DNA of 64,000 bases from Castanea sativa (GCF_040712315.1 NC_134018.1:5694001-5758000); one strand, 5' to 3'. Counted from the first letter of the stretch, positions 21,805-33,594 are shown. Numbers and translations are program-made. The notes: generated by a model not told the origin, from the sequence alone.

Positions 21805-24800
21805 TTTTGCATGGGATCCCTATGAGGCTCCGGGGGTTGACCCAAGTTTCATTTGCCATCATTTGAACGTTAACTCTGCTGTTGTTCCCAGAAGTCAACC
21901 ACTTCGGCGTTCTTCGAAAGAGCATGCCAAGGCCGTCAAGGAAGAGGTGCTCAAGCTTAAAAGGGTTGGGGTTATTAAAGAAGTTTTCTACCCAGAATGG
22001 TTGGCGCACATTGTCGTAGTAAAAAAGAAGAGCAGAAAGTGGAGAGTATGTGTGGACTTCACAAACCTGAACAAAGCCTGCCCAAAAGACTCGTTCCTGA
22101 TGCCTCGCATCGATCAGCTAGTGGATGGTACGGTTGGGCATCCTTGGATGAGTTTTTTAGATTCTTTCCAAGGTTATCACCAAATACCATTGGCGTTGGG
22201 TGATTAGGAGAAGACTGCCTTCATTATTCCTACGGGAAATTATCACTATAAAGTGATGCCATTTGGTTTGAAAAATGCAGGGGCTACTTACCAAAGGATG
22301 ATGACCAAGATGTTCGAATCGCAGCTTGGGAAGACCATTGAGGTATATATGGATGATATGGTAGTGAAGAGTAAGACAGTACCTATGCATGTGAAAGATT
22401 TGGACGACACCTTTCAAACACTTAGGAAGTATAAGCTGCGCCTTAACGCCTCAAAGTGTTCTTTTGGGGTGGGCTCCAGAAAGTTCCTAGGCTACATGGT
22501 GACTCATAGAGGAATAGAGGTAAATCTGGCACAGGTCAGAGCCATTCAGGGCTTGCAACCACCTCAGAATCCGAAGGAAGTTCAGAAATTGACCGGGATG
22601 ACTACTGCTCTCAGCAAATTTATCTCTCAGTCTGCTAATAGGTGTAGACCTTTTTTCCAATTATTAAATAAGTGGAAATGATTCCAATGGTCCGAGGAGT
22701 GCGCCTTAGCTTTTCAGCAACTTAAGGAATATCTTTCCCGGCCACCCATCATGTCTCGGCCGGAGGTCAATGAAATCCTGTTTGCATACCTAGCTGTAGC
22801 TATCCATGCAGTCAGCTTGATTCTGATAAGGGACGAGGGTGGAGTACAAAGACCGGTTTATTATGTTAGCAAATCTTTGAATGAAGTTGAGGTGCGTTAT
22901 TTGCCTTTGGAGAAGGCAATTCTGGCCGTAGTCCATGCTACATGAAAGCTTCCTTACTACTTCCAAGCCCACACCATCGTGGTTTTGACTCAACTGCCTC
23001 TCAAGTCAGTATTGCGAAGTGCTAACTACTTGGAGAGGGTAGCCAAGTGGAGAACTATTCTGGGAGCTTTTGATATCAAATATGAGTTGCGCACCTCGGT
23101 AAAGGGTCAGGTTCTCACCGATTTGGTGGCAGAATTTGCCGAACCATCGTTAGAAGAAACTGCAAAGGAATCGCGCATGGATGAAAAATCAATTGGCATG
23201 ATTACATGCAAAGGGCCTCCAATTTGGAGAGCGTATGTTGATGGGGCAGCAAACCAAAGGGGATCAAGCATTGGACTTGTTTTGGTATCCCCTGAAGGAA
23301 TTACCTTTGAGAAATCATTGAAATTAGTGTTCTCGGCCACTAATAACAAGGCTGAGTACGAAGCTGTCTTAGTCGGTATAGATATGGTACGCAAAATTGG
23401 GGGAAAGGAAGTTCATATGTCCTCGGATTCTCAATTAGTTATGAACCAAGTGACAGGGACCATGGAGGCTAGAGAACCAAGAATGCAAGAGTATCTGACC
23501 CAGGTCAAATGTTTACAATCCAAATTTGATTCTTTCATCCTTTCGCATGTTTCTAGAAGTGGAAACACGCATGCGGACTCGTTGGCCACTTTGGTGACGT
23601 CCTCGGCTCAGTGTTTGCCTAGGATTATCCTCGTTGAAGACTTGTTGAAACCGACTTTAACCACCACAAGTGCCGCCCATATCCATCTGATAAGGCCTGG
23701 ACCTAGCTGGATGGACCCTGTGGTTTCTTTTCTAAAAAGCGATGTTCTGCCCGAGGAGAAGTCTGAAGCAGATAAAATTCGTCGAAAGGCGCCTCGATTC
23801 TGATTGTCCGAGGATCAGAAGTTGTATAAACGCTCATTTTTCAGACCATACCTGCTATGTGTACATTCTGAAGCGACGGAGATACTTTTGGATGAATTGC
23901 ACGAGGGAATTTGTGGAAGCCATACTGGGGGGAGATCCTTAGCCCATAGAGCTCTGACTCAGGGATATTGGTGGCCCAATATGCAGAGAGAAGCTCAGGA
24001 CTACGAAAGAAAATGTGACCAATGCCAAAGGTTTGCTCCCAATATTCATCAGCCTGGTGGTGTCCTTAATCCTTTGTCTAGTCCTTGGCCATTCGCTCAA
24101 TGGGGACTAGATATAGTTGGGCCTTTTTTGAGGACTGTGGGAAACAAAAGGTGGCTACTCGTGGGAACTGATTACTTCACCAAGTGGGTCAAAGCTGAGC
24201 CTTTATCAAATATTAGGGATGTGGACTCCAAGAAATTTATCTAGAAGAACATTATCACTAAATTTGGGGTACCTCACACACTTATTTCAGAAAATGGCGT
24301 GCAATTTGATAGTAAATCTTTCAGGAAATACTGTAATGACTTGGGCATCACAAATAAATACTCCACTCCAGCTTATCCTCAGGGAAATGGGCAGGCCGAG
24401 GCCGTTAACAAAGTTATAGTCAATGGACTTAAGAAGAGGCTGGATGACGCAAAGGGTAGATGGGTAGAGGAATTATCACACGTTTTGTGGACATATCGGA
24501 CTACGCCACGAAGATCCACTGGAGAAATACCCTTCTCCATGACTTACGGGGCCGAGGCGGTGATACCTTTGGAATCTGGGTTTCCCACATTAAGGACGAG
24601 TTCTTTTAGCCCAGGAAATAACGATGGCCTTCTGGAAAAAGGCCTGGATCTGGTTGAGGAACGGCGAGAGGCCGCCATGGTCCAAATGACTTATTATCAG
24701 CAGAAGCTCAAATGAGGATATGATGCTCATGTGAAGCTAAGGTCACTAGCGCCTGGAGATTTGGTGTTGAGGAAAGTCATGGGTATTTCCAAAAATCCAG

Positions 24801-24946
24801 CGTGGGGAAATCTAGCACCAAATTGGGAAGGACCATACCGGATCATCTCTGTAGCGGGCATAGGGTCTTATCGCTTAGCTGATCTAGATGAAAAAATTGT
24901 ACAACGCCCTTGGAATGTAAATAACTTACGAAGGTATTATTATTAA
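21805..24946 (+). pseudogene. pol of the Tat-type element: RT, RNase H, second RNase H, integrase
   Basis: One frame is broken by stops at 22205, 22679, 22943, 23801, 24242 and 24713. RT has ICHHLNV, the fingers motif WRVCVDFTNLNKACPKD, LDSFQGYHQI, FGLKNAGATYQRMM and catalytic YMDDMVV near 22350. RNase H follows (PVYYVSKSLNEVEVRYLPLE), but its first catalytic Asp is replaced in FAYLAVA. A second RNase H starts near 23230 and keeps Asp in AYVDGAAN, Glu in NNKAEYEAV, Asp in SSDSQLV and Asp in HADSLATL. Integrase has the HHCC zinc motif (HEGICGSH to CDQCQRF) and GLDIVGPF. SENG stands where SDNG is expected (24290), so the second catalytic Asp is Glu. Catalytic Glu is in GNGQAEAV, and the frame ends PWNVNNLRRYYY. 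Confidence 0.9.
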
Positions 24947-24996
24947 TAAAAAGCACTTTTGTCATTCGTTGTTCAAATTATCATTATGCAGTTTGA

Positions 24997-25600
24997 TTCA
25001 CTATTTCTAAATATCAAACAGAAACTTAGTCATGCATAGTCCTCGGACCACATACCTCGTGGAAATTGGTATTTTATTGATTGTTAAACAGAACTTTATT
25101 TATGTCGGGTCCTCGGACCTTCTACTTTGGGAAAATTAACATTTTAATTCACTATTTCTAAATATCAAACAGAAACTTGGTCATGCATGGTCCTCGGACC
25201 ACATACCTCATGAAAATTGGTATCTTATTGATTGTTAAACAGAACCTTAGTTAAGTCGAGTCGTCGACCTTTTACTTTGAGAAAATTAACATTTCAATTC
25301 ATTATTTCTAAATATCAAACAGAAACTTGGTCATGTATGGTCCTTGGACCACATACCTCATGGAAATTGGTATCTTGTTGATTGTTAAACAGAACCTTAG
25401 TTATGATGGGTCCTCGGACCTTCTACTTTGGGCAAATTAACATTTCAATTCACTATTTCTAAATATTAAACAGAAACTTGGTCATGCATGGTCCTCGGAC
25501 CACATACCTCATGGAAATTGATATCCTGTTGACTGTTAAACAGACCTTAGTTACGTCGGGTCCTCATACCCTCTACTTCGAGAAAATTAGCAGAAACCGT
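24997..25600 (+). repeat. 150-bp tandem repeat, four copies, 3' of pol
   Basis: Units start with ttcactatttctaaatatca at 24997, 25148, 25298 (attatttc variant) and 25449. The period is 150-151 bp and the last copy is degraded. Each unit carries the palindrome ggtcctcggacc and a second ggtcctcggacc-like site. Short tandem arrays between pol and the 3' LTR are known in Tat/Ogre-like elements. The function is unknown. Confidence 0.9.
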
Positions 25601-26019
25601 GCCTCATGAGTGTTGATGTGTTGATGAGCCACAGTAAGTTTGATGGATTGCTTTATGCTCCAAACTAAATGCTAAGTTCAGTTTTAGATTGTGTATTGTT
25701 GTATTACATGTATTATGGTTTTGAGGCATAATTTACATATATACGCTAAGTGTATGTATTGTTATTTGAAGTTACTGCTAATCGAAATGTTGTAAAGACC
25801 TTACTATGTATTAGAAGGTGGAGTTAATTGTTCCATTCATGTAATTTTGTGCTAAAGAGAAGCGAATTAGTATTTTTGTATTGAAGGTTGGAAGTCATTT
25901 GAAGATCAAACCTTTCAAATTTCTCATTAATTTTTGTCAAAATATACACTGGAAATGAAAACCCTAATACGAAAATTATTACATAAGAAAAGGGGAAGGA
26001 GTCCTAACTAGCCTAGGTC
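25601..26019. other. Non-coding spacer inside the gypsy element
   Basis: AT-rich sequence between the tandem repeat and the antisense gene. It may hold the 3' untranslated region of the antisense transcript. Nothing else was recognised. Confidence 0.5.
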
Positions 26020-28742
26020 CTACACCTTGGTGGGGGGATCCTGCTTGGATATGCTCGCAGCCTCTTTTGCTTTGCTGTCCTCCTCTGTTTGTTTTAGCTC
26101 TACTTCGAATGAGGTCTGGACTTGTTTCCCTTTGTTTTTAGCCTCTGGTGGAGGAGCATTGGGCTCGGCATTCTTGCTTGGAGGCTTCTCGGCTTCGTCG
26201 CCTTGTTCATTCTCTTTGTCAGAACCAGCAGGTTCTTTAGGAGTTGGAATGGGCAGTGGAATCATGGATGGATGCGTTAAAGGCGCTGTCTCGGGGGTAG
26301 GTGGACAGGAGGAAGCTCTTCGAGCACTTGGATGTCCTGAGGAAGCCAAATGTTCTCAGGCTTCCTCAACTCGGAAGTTGTGGGAATCCCTGCCACATTT
26401 AGAGCTTCCGCCCACACTTGTTGGCAGTACTCCTGGCATAGCTCGGCAAACTCCTCTGTCAACTGATTTTCTGTCGCCTCAACCCTTTCTTTGTAAGCAG
26501 CCTTCTTCGCAGCCTCCATGCTTTCCTTGAGGGTACGAGCCCCTTCCCTCATTCGAGCAAGCTCCTTCTTTAGGTTGGAGTTTTCTTGTTGGGCTTTAGA
26601 CAAGTCCTCGTCCTTCTGACACAGAAGTTTGCGTTGCCCCTCCACCTGAGTTCTCATCGTTTTTAGGCTGGCCTCGGCACCATCTCTCTCCCTCTTCTCC
26701 TCTATCAGCTGCTTGGTCAGGTTCTCGTTTTCCGCAAGGGCTTGGCCTAAGGACTTCTCGATCTCCTGTCTGACCTCAAGTTCAGCTGCAGCTTCCTTCT
26801 GAGAGTCTTCCACCCACTTTTCTGCAGCAAAGACTTCTTGAATGACCTACGTTAAAGTGTTAAAATAGATGCATTATTGTTAAAGCATAATTCAAAGTAC
26901 ATGTGAATGATTTTTTTGTTAAAGTGTAGTGAAAGCAATAAGTTGGGGGTAAACACGAGACACTCACCAAAGCTAAGTCCCTTTTGAGAGAGAGAAAAAG
27001 ATGTGGTTGGGTCATCTTATCTAGGGCATCCATGTCCTTTGGTAGGAGAAGGGGTCGTTCCAAAGCCTCAGCCAGGTGATGAGTGTGTCCTTGCTGGAAC
27101 GCCCTAATGCTGGATTGGTAGGAGATAGGGGCCCCATCTAGCTTTAGTTCGGGAGTCCAATTGGCCTGTGTACGGCGTACCTCGGCCAGGTCACGGTTCT
27201 CCCCACTCTCTACCGAAGAGGCACGTCCCTTACCTTTGCTTGCTTTCGGTTTTTGTTGTTGTTGCTGCTTTAGTTTCTTCTGCCTCTCCATTTCTGCCTC
27301 CTTGGCTTCGTTTTTCCTCTTCTTCTTAGGCTCTGAAATAGGAATCTTAGGATCGGAGGGAGGAGGGGGCGGTGGCAGAAGGGGAGGGATCTGTGACTCA
27401 CCCGCGTCCTTTTTAGAGGCTTTCGTGCCCCTCTTCGACATCAGCTTCCTAAGAGTGGACATGTCGTCTTCTTCGGAGCTAGAGTCGGGTTGTGCTATTA
27501 TTAAACCTTTTATGCCAGAGGTTTCTGCAGGCACGTGCTCTTCGTCTGAGAGGATGACGAGTTGATCTTCTCGAGGTCTCTTAGCTTCCTCAAGGCGAAA
27601 CTGGTCAATCTCCTCGTCAAACGATTGTTGCGAGGACACAGACTCTTCTCGGACGGCTGTTGTTTGGGAATGTGCTGAGAGAGGAATTGCTGCGATGGGG
27701 CGAGAGTATAGGATGATGGAGGGGTCGTCTGGGAGGTCGTGGTCAGAAAGGAAGCCTCGTCGTGAAATATCTATCCTTCTGCGTCGTTTGTCTCCTGCGG
27801 TGATCCCGTTGTCAATCTCTTGGAAGTCGTCTGATAAAGGATCGTATCCTAATATCAGGTGGGATGCTCTCACTTGTAGGTCCTAGATAACAAAGACTTC
27901 GGATCGAAGAACGCGATTGAGGTCTACGATGCTGCAAAGACTTAGACGCAGTCGTACGTGTTGTTTATCTGTGGAAAACATCCATGGAGACGAGCATGGT
28001 TAAATCAGCAATAAATATCAAAGAAAGGTGTAGTAATATGCAATGTAACCAAAAAAGGTAAAGTTAATGGGACTAAGTCACAGGTTAGGGAATCTAACTC
28101 CTATGGAGTCACACCTGGGTCTCCATATTCGACTGGGCAGTGAGGGCCGTCAGACTAGTTTCCCGAGGCGATGAGATAGTCGTCTTTCATGCCTTTGTTG
28201 CATTTAGGAAGACAGGATATGAGCCTAACAATACTAGATTTGGATTTAAGATAGTATCCTATGCTTTTAAGTTTATGGCACTCGAACATGTAAATGACGT
28301 CGTGCCATGTGAGGTTCAGACCCATTTGTTCATTTAAAGTGTCGACACAACCTAAGACTCTAAATGCATTTGGTGTGCATTGATCTGGGAATAACCTATG
28401 GTTGCGTAGGTATTCGCTGGTTATGTTTTTCATGGGAAGGGTCATCCCACCTTCTAGGAAGGCGATGATGGGGATGATAACTTCTCCCTCTCTTCTAGTG
28501 TTACCTATGACTTCTATTGGGCAATATCTTAAGCCTCCGTCTTGGGGAATTTGATATTTGGCCCGAAAACCCTCCATACCGGCGTCGGTATCTACTAAAC
28601 ACTTAAATCTACCCATTTGGTGGGAGTAAGAATGAAAATTTAGAGAAGGGGAGGGGTTTAGTTGGTGGTCGAGGACAGAAGCCGAGGAGAAATGAGTAAA
28701 GGAAGTTGAGAACTTACGGGAAATAATTAGGCAATTCTTCAC
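26020..28742 (-). pseudogene. Antisense three-exon gene within the gypsy element (gypsy-type transposon protein, coiled coil)
   Basis: Reading the minus strand, exon 1 is 28742-28115, exon 2 is 27968-26968 and exon 3 is 26846-26020. Junctions are canonical: cccag|gtgtg with ccacag|ata (phase 1, making Asp), and tttg|gtgagtg with cgtag|gtc (phase 0). Exon 1 contains a domain with GGMTLPMKNITSEYLRNH and PNAFRVLGCVDTL, like plant proteins annotated as putative gypsy-type transposon (PF04195). Exon 2 is Lys/Gln/Pro rich with a poly-Pro run. Exon 3 is a long coiled coil (EKSLGQALAENENLTKQL) with an acidic tail. Damage includes TAG at 28155 where Trp is expected, TAG at 27883, and a frameshift near 26300. 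Tat-type elements are known to carry antisense genes of unknown role. Confidence 0.75.
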
Positions 28743-29080
28743 TAGCTTCTTGAGAGGAAAGATAGTGATTAACTCTTAGATTTGATTGATTTCTGAAAGA
28801 ATGGATCGAGATACGGTTTCCTAGGCATTTTGGCGTGTGGGAGGCGGCTTCGAATCAGAATTATCCCGCCCAATTTTTTAGAACGAACTTGGACCGTTGG
28901 ATGTGTATCTCACCGTTGAATGTGGGGAACAAGACGTAACTTGCAGTCATTAATGCGAGTGTGCCGGGTTTAGAAGCATTAGAGGCGGTTTTGAAGGAAC
29001 GAAAGGACCCCTACACGTGTGGCGGTTTGCAAAGTGTGTGGATGGTGCGCTGTTGGTTCAAAACTCCATTTCTCTCCTTG

Positions 29081-29113
29081 GATGGGGGGAAAAATGAAGT
29101 TTTGAGGGGCTAT
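29081..29113 (+). other. Probable polypurine tract of the gypsy element
   Basis: The purine-rich gatggggggaaaaatgaag, then gaggggc, lies directly before the 3' LTR. This is where a plus-strand primer is expected. Confidence 0.5.
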
Positions 29114-29871
29114 TTTGGGGGGTAAAAATGCTTAAATGCATGTTTGGGCCTTGGGCCTGGTTAGTTGGTATAAGTCTGTTCAATCAGAGTTTTCGAAGCC
29201 CACAAGTCAGTCCGCGCTACAAGGGGCCGAGGAGTTGTCCGAGGAGGAGTATCTCCTTGGACGGGCCCAGTAAAGGCCATGGGACGTGCTAAAGGGTTGA
29301 GAGACAGAATTCTAGAAGATTTGTTGGGTAAAGGCGTGATCCAAGTACCCGTTAGAAGTAAGAACATGTGAGAAATATATGAGGAAAAAGCTGCTACCAC
29401 CGTATTAAAGGCCCTGCATCTACCTCCCTGGCCGCATTAATGAAGAAATGACCTTTGAACAGTAATATTCAGCCTTCCAGCTATTATTTGAAGACTTTAA
29501 GAAGGTGGTGGATGAGACAAGTATCTATGAGAAAAAATCTGTGTAACACGTGGATGAAACAGGGAAGAAGAAGAAGGATATAAGAAGACGAGAGAGGAAA
29601 GAAGAGGGGGGACCTCTTTTGGAAACAAAAAATTGTAATCTTTTGCTTAGAGAAAGAAAGGCCATACAAGTGGTCCTCGGCTTACGTCCGAGGAGAGTTT
29701 TTGTCATATTCATCTATTATTTGCGTAGATTGCGGCCTTTTAGCCTGTTTATCAATTCCCCAATATCCTTAACCTAGGTTTCAAACCCATACTCTACAGA
29801 TTTCATTGTATAAGGCTCTTTGGGCTTAGCCTATCACTCGTTTGGGTCCGGGTACAAATTGTGCACCTACA
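29114..29871 (+). repeat. 3' LTR of the Tat-type gypsy element
   Basis: It starts tttggggggtaaaaatg and ends gtgcacctaca. The initial TG is mutated to TT, while the 5' copy keeps TG. It is 758 bp, longer than the 5' LTR, and contains ggatataag (29574-29582) as a likely TATA. It also contains two ctcgg/ccgag stretches near 29675 that could form a hairpin. Confidence 0.9.
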
Positions 29872-30296
29872 ATAATAAATATAAAAGTTTACCATAAAAC
29901 ATTACCTCAATTCAGAAAAAATTATTTATAATTTTAGATTTTAGCATCAATTAAAAGAAAAAAAAAACATAATATAAAAAATGGAAAGCTTAATTGTTCA
30001 TTGCATACTAAGAAAACAAATAATACCCCTTCAAAAAAAAATACTAATAAGTTAATGTAAGTAAGTTACCATTCTGTCCTAACAAAAATTCAAAAATTAC
30101 AAAACTAAAAAAAAAAAAAAAAAACTTTTTTTATGTACTGGCCGATACGCCCAGTACCGGTTGGTATTGCCCAAAATCGGCTGGTATGGCCGGTATTTAA
30201 ACTGGTATGAAATGTTGGTGTTTCGATACCGGTATGTGTACCAGTACGGTACATAATGGCCGGTACCAGTATGGTATCGACCACATTGGTACTTAG

Positions 30297-31286
30297 ACTA
30301 TTCCCTGTGTGTACCTAATCTAGAAATTTAAAAAAGTAATCACCAAAATATTGATTGGAATAAAACGTAAAGTGTGATTGTATATAAGTGAAGAGTGATC
30401 ATTGATCCAACCATTATAAACTAATATTTGACATTTAAAATTGCAAATTGAAATTGATTGTAAAAAATAAATTAAATTCCCCTGGCTCCTTCGGCAATTT
30501 TGTAGAAAACGTTTTGCTTGAATTTTTGTTCAGTTCTTTGGGAATGCTCTAAAATGGGATGAAAGATTTAGTGAATATATAATTTAGTAGTCATAAATAT
30601 TTTTGAGAAAACATTTTCTACTAATTACTTTGATATCTTTGAAAAGTATTACTAAAATTTCTCATGATCTAGAGTCAGAGTCGGGGTTTTTTTAGGCCTA
30701 AGGCTATAATGATGTATTTTTTGTTGTGATATTTTATTTGCAATTTTCTTTTTTTGTTACATTTTATTTATTACTGGTTAAAAATGTGAACCAATAAGTA
30801 ACAGTCAATTTCTCTTAAAATAAAATTCATAGTGGATTTTTTACATCAATAGTTGGGGAGCTCATCCCTTATTTCTCTATTTTAGATTTTGAGGAGTAGT
30901 AGGTTTATCGTTGAGGTGGTTTGTGTATATCAGAAATCAAAGAAACAAAAAGAAGAAGCTAGATCAGAAATGAAAGCTAGACCACACGTAGCTTAAGCAG
31001 TTTTGATAAAAGCTACATGTAGTTTAACTTTGGGTAGTGAACTCGTGAGCAGCATGTGTGTGATTAGTTGTACGGTGTATTTAGTTAGTTAGAAGTTAGT
31101 TACGCTTGTCTGTTAGTTTTTCCCTCTCTTTGCTTGTATATAAACATCTGTGTAAACGTTATTTTCCAAGTTAATGAGAATCCACTCTTAACCAAATCTT
31201 CATAGTGTAAGAAGAGGGCCAAAATGGGATTTTATCACTTTCTTACAAACTTTCCAACAAAATGCCCTATGTCTGAAACTAATTAA
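30297..31286. other. Intergenic DNA with possible Copia LTR remnant
   Basis: The part from about 31020 to 31200 (tagttagttagaagttagtta, tgtatataaacatctgtg, ttaatgagaatccactc) has the look of a Copia LTR promoter and leader. No partner LTR or coding region is present. The rest is AT-rich with nothing recognised. Confidence 0.35.
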
Positions 31287-31544
31287 GGAAATGTCCCTGT
31301 TTTGAAACTTGATATTCTAAAAATTGAGTTTCAAATGTATAAGTCGATTTTTGGAACATCGAGTAATAGCGAATGTGGACTTAGAATTTTTTTTTTTTTG
31401 GAACTCGAGTTCCATGTAAAGTACTTGAGTTCCACTTAAACTTTTTCAAGGAACTCAAGTCCCATGAACTCAAATTCCAGAATTTTTTATTTTTATTTTT
31501 CAGTTCGCTAGAAAATCGAGTTTCAAAATAGGGGCATTTCTCTG
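31287..31544. mobile_element. MITE-like inverted repeat with ACTCGAGT motifs
   Basis: The left end ggaaatgtccctgttttgaa is matched in reverse by tttcaaaataggggcattt at the right, with further pairing through cgattttc. The interior holds repeated palindromic blocks such as ggaactcgagttcc. It has no coding capacity. The cgag-containing blocks resemble those 5' of the PMD gene near 54060, so it may be a short relative of that element. Confidence 0.55.
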
Positions 31545-33118
31545 TAAGAAGAGTATTACAATTTGCATTAATAAATGTTTTTTTGGAGAGTTTGCTCTAG
31601 TGAAAGTAGGAAATCATGTCCAATTTCGTTTTGGAGTTATACATCACCACACAAAGAAATCAAGTCCTGGTTGTATAAGGATACATTAGCCGACTTTGTT
31701 AGTATATATATATATATACACACACACTATGTTAGTGCTTGAGGAATTGTACTGTGTGAGAAAGTGTAGTGTTGCAAGACTAGTGCAAATACAATAGGTG
31801 TTGCTATTGTTCTACTTTTGTAATCTTCTTATTTTATAGAAGAACTTTCTTTGTTGTCGTTTATGGATATAGGCATATTGCCGAACCATGTAAATAATTT
31901 TTGTCTATTTTTCTTCTCTCTTCTTTAATCTTGTGTTAGTGAGTCTATTTTCACAACAGTTGTTGATATTAAAGATTAGCCAATGCTAAACTTTTAATTT
32001 TTGTTTTTTTGAGAATAGTCAAGGGAATTTTAATTTGTTATTGAGTTTTTTTTTTTAGAGAATGATTATTAAACTTTAGTGGAGCCTTGCACACTTGTGA
32101 ATATTTCTTGATGTTTGGCCGTTGTCTTGTGTCTATCTCATATATTGAGTTGATATATATTAGAGTAATTTCTCTAATTCACATAAATTACATTAGTTCT
32201 TTCTTTTTCAATTCATTTTTTTAAGATAGGTAAGTAGGATTCAAATCACAGACATAAAACACTTCAAAAAATGTCATTTAATCATTACTACTTAACTATC
32301 ATTTTAACCCCTTTTACCTTCTAAAACAATGCATGGATTGAAATAATCTTGTTTCTCATTGCAAGTCAGAGATACACAACATATACTTAGTGGTGGGTAT
32401 TTAGCTTTTTCTTAATTAGTTAATGAAAACATAAAAATATTTACTTACCAGATTCTCAAAAAAGAAAACATATAAATTTTAATGAAATGGAAAAACATGC
32501 CTCCTTTAATTCACTGCATTATGCATCCAATAGATTTTTGCAGTTTTAACAAACATTAACAAGATTCTTTAATTTTTTTTTTTTTTTAATAATATCCACG
32601 TGAATTTCATGACTGAATTTGAAGTGGACTACTTAGTTTAGAGTTTTAGACACGCGTTACTAGTTATCAATTGCCAAAAACTTTTTGTGCAATTTTCTTC
32701 CCAAAAATATTAGGTAGAGATGCAACATGCAAGTTACACCATTAGGTAGAGATGCAATGACGCTTCAATAAATGTGTTGTGTCTGGCCACAATAATAGCT
32801 CTATCAAGACCTTGATAGTAGACGTAATATTATCTTTACCGTCACGTGATATAGGGTTGATAAGTTCAGCCTGAGGATCTTTTTTTATTTAGCCAAAAAA
32901 AAAAAAAAAAAAAAAACTAAAGAAGTAAAGTGACTTAAATTGCAAGTTCGTTGAATCGAGACTTGAAAAATTGCATGGTCCATTCTCACAATGATGGGAC
33001 TACTGTTTCCCTGTTTTAGTCTTTAACAACCACCCTCTTTCTCATGCATTTTTTCCAAAGGAGCTGTTTCTTTCACACAAACTACCTAATTTCTTTAATA
33101 TTTTATGTTAAAGAGTTT
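31545..33118. other. Intergenic DNA, possible second Copia LTR fragment
   Basis: Around 31740-31970, phrases such as atggatataggcatattgcc and gaaccatgtaaataatttttg are typical of Copia LTRs. I could not define ends. The rest is AT-rich, with poly-A at 32896 and no gene. Confidence 0.35.
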
Positions 33119-33280
33119 CCGCCCTAGCTTGTCCTAAAGCAAGTTACAGTGTGTTGTCTTCATATTCACAAGGCCCCACATCACAATTTTTGTACCCCAT
33201 TTTGCCAAAAAAAAACACAGATATTTTGCAAAAAAGAGAAACTACATCACAAATAGATACAGTCCTCTATCAATGTGAAT

Positions 33281-33582
33281 TCGTTTGGATTTACGCGTTT
33301 TTTTTTTTCTTTCTGCTGCACGCGTTTCAGCTTTAGGGGACGAAGTTACTGTTCACACATTGTTTAGATACAACTGAAAACTGAAAATACTGTAGCAAAA
33401 TAATTTTTAAATATGTGAATAATGCCGTGGAACCCATTTTTAATGAAAAAGTGGCTGAAAAGTGCATGAACAGTACATGAACAGTACGTGAACAATGTGA
33501 ACAATAACTTTGTCTCCTAAGCTGAAACGCGTGCAGAGGGAAAAAAAAAAAAGTTGAAACGTGCCTTGACTTAAACGAACGC
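33281..33582. mobile_element. MITE with long imperfect inverted repeats
   Basis: The inner arms match closely: cacgcgtttcagctttaggg against the complement of cctaagctgaaacgcgtg, and ttactgttcaca against tgtgaacaataa. The outer ends are ttcgtttgg and aaacgaa. The whole can fold into one hairpin. A diverged copy of the neighbouring 227-bp repeat lies on its left at about 33136-33207, so the MITE separates that copy from the main array. Confidence 0.7.
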
Positions 33583-33594
33583 AATAATTTTTAT

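Larger units (their letters stand above)
19073..29876 (+). mobile_element. Ty3/gypsy LTR retrotransposon, Tat-type, 10.8 kb with 5-bp target duplication
   Basis: LTRs at 19078-19572 and 29114-29871 are flanked by the 5-bp repeat ataat (19073-19077 and 29872-29876). The order is gag, protease, RT, RNase H, second RNase H, integrase, tandem repeat, antisense gene, LTR. Integrase after RNase H defines Ty3/gypsy. The additional RNase H and the long 3' region with an antisense gene point to the Tat lineage. It is an old, inactive copy. By eye the two LTRs differ at about one base in ten over the first 160 bp, and every coding region has stops. It is inserted in the small MULE-like element at 18865-30296. 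Confidence 0.9.
18865..30296. mobile_element. Small MULE-like element split by the gypsy insertion
   Basis: The 9-bp direct repeat ggtacttag lies at 18865-18873 and 30288-30296. Between them, outside the gypsy element, are about 200 bp (18874-19072) and 410 bp (29877-30287) rich in ggtaccgg/ccggtacc-type motifs (gataccggtatg, ccggtaccag). The ends are only weakly inverted (aagggagtcaatctcgtacc against the complement of ggtatcgaccacatt). A perfect 9-bp duplication is typical of Mutator-like elements. The host element has no coding capacity. Confidence 0.55.

Noticed and set aside
26027..27565. Plus-strand frames opposite the antisense gene
   Set aside because: They are translations of the complement of Glu/Lys/Pro-rich codons. 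The minus-strand exons have splice sites and a recognisable domain.
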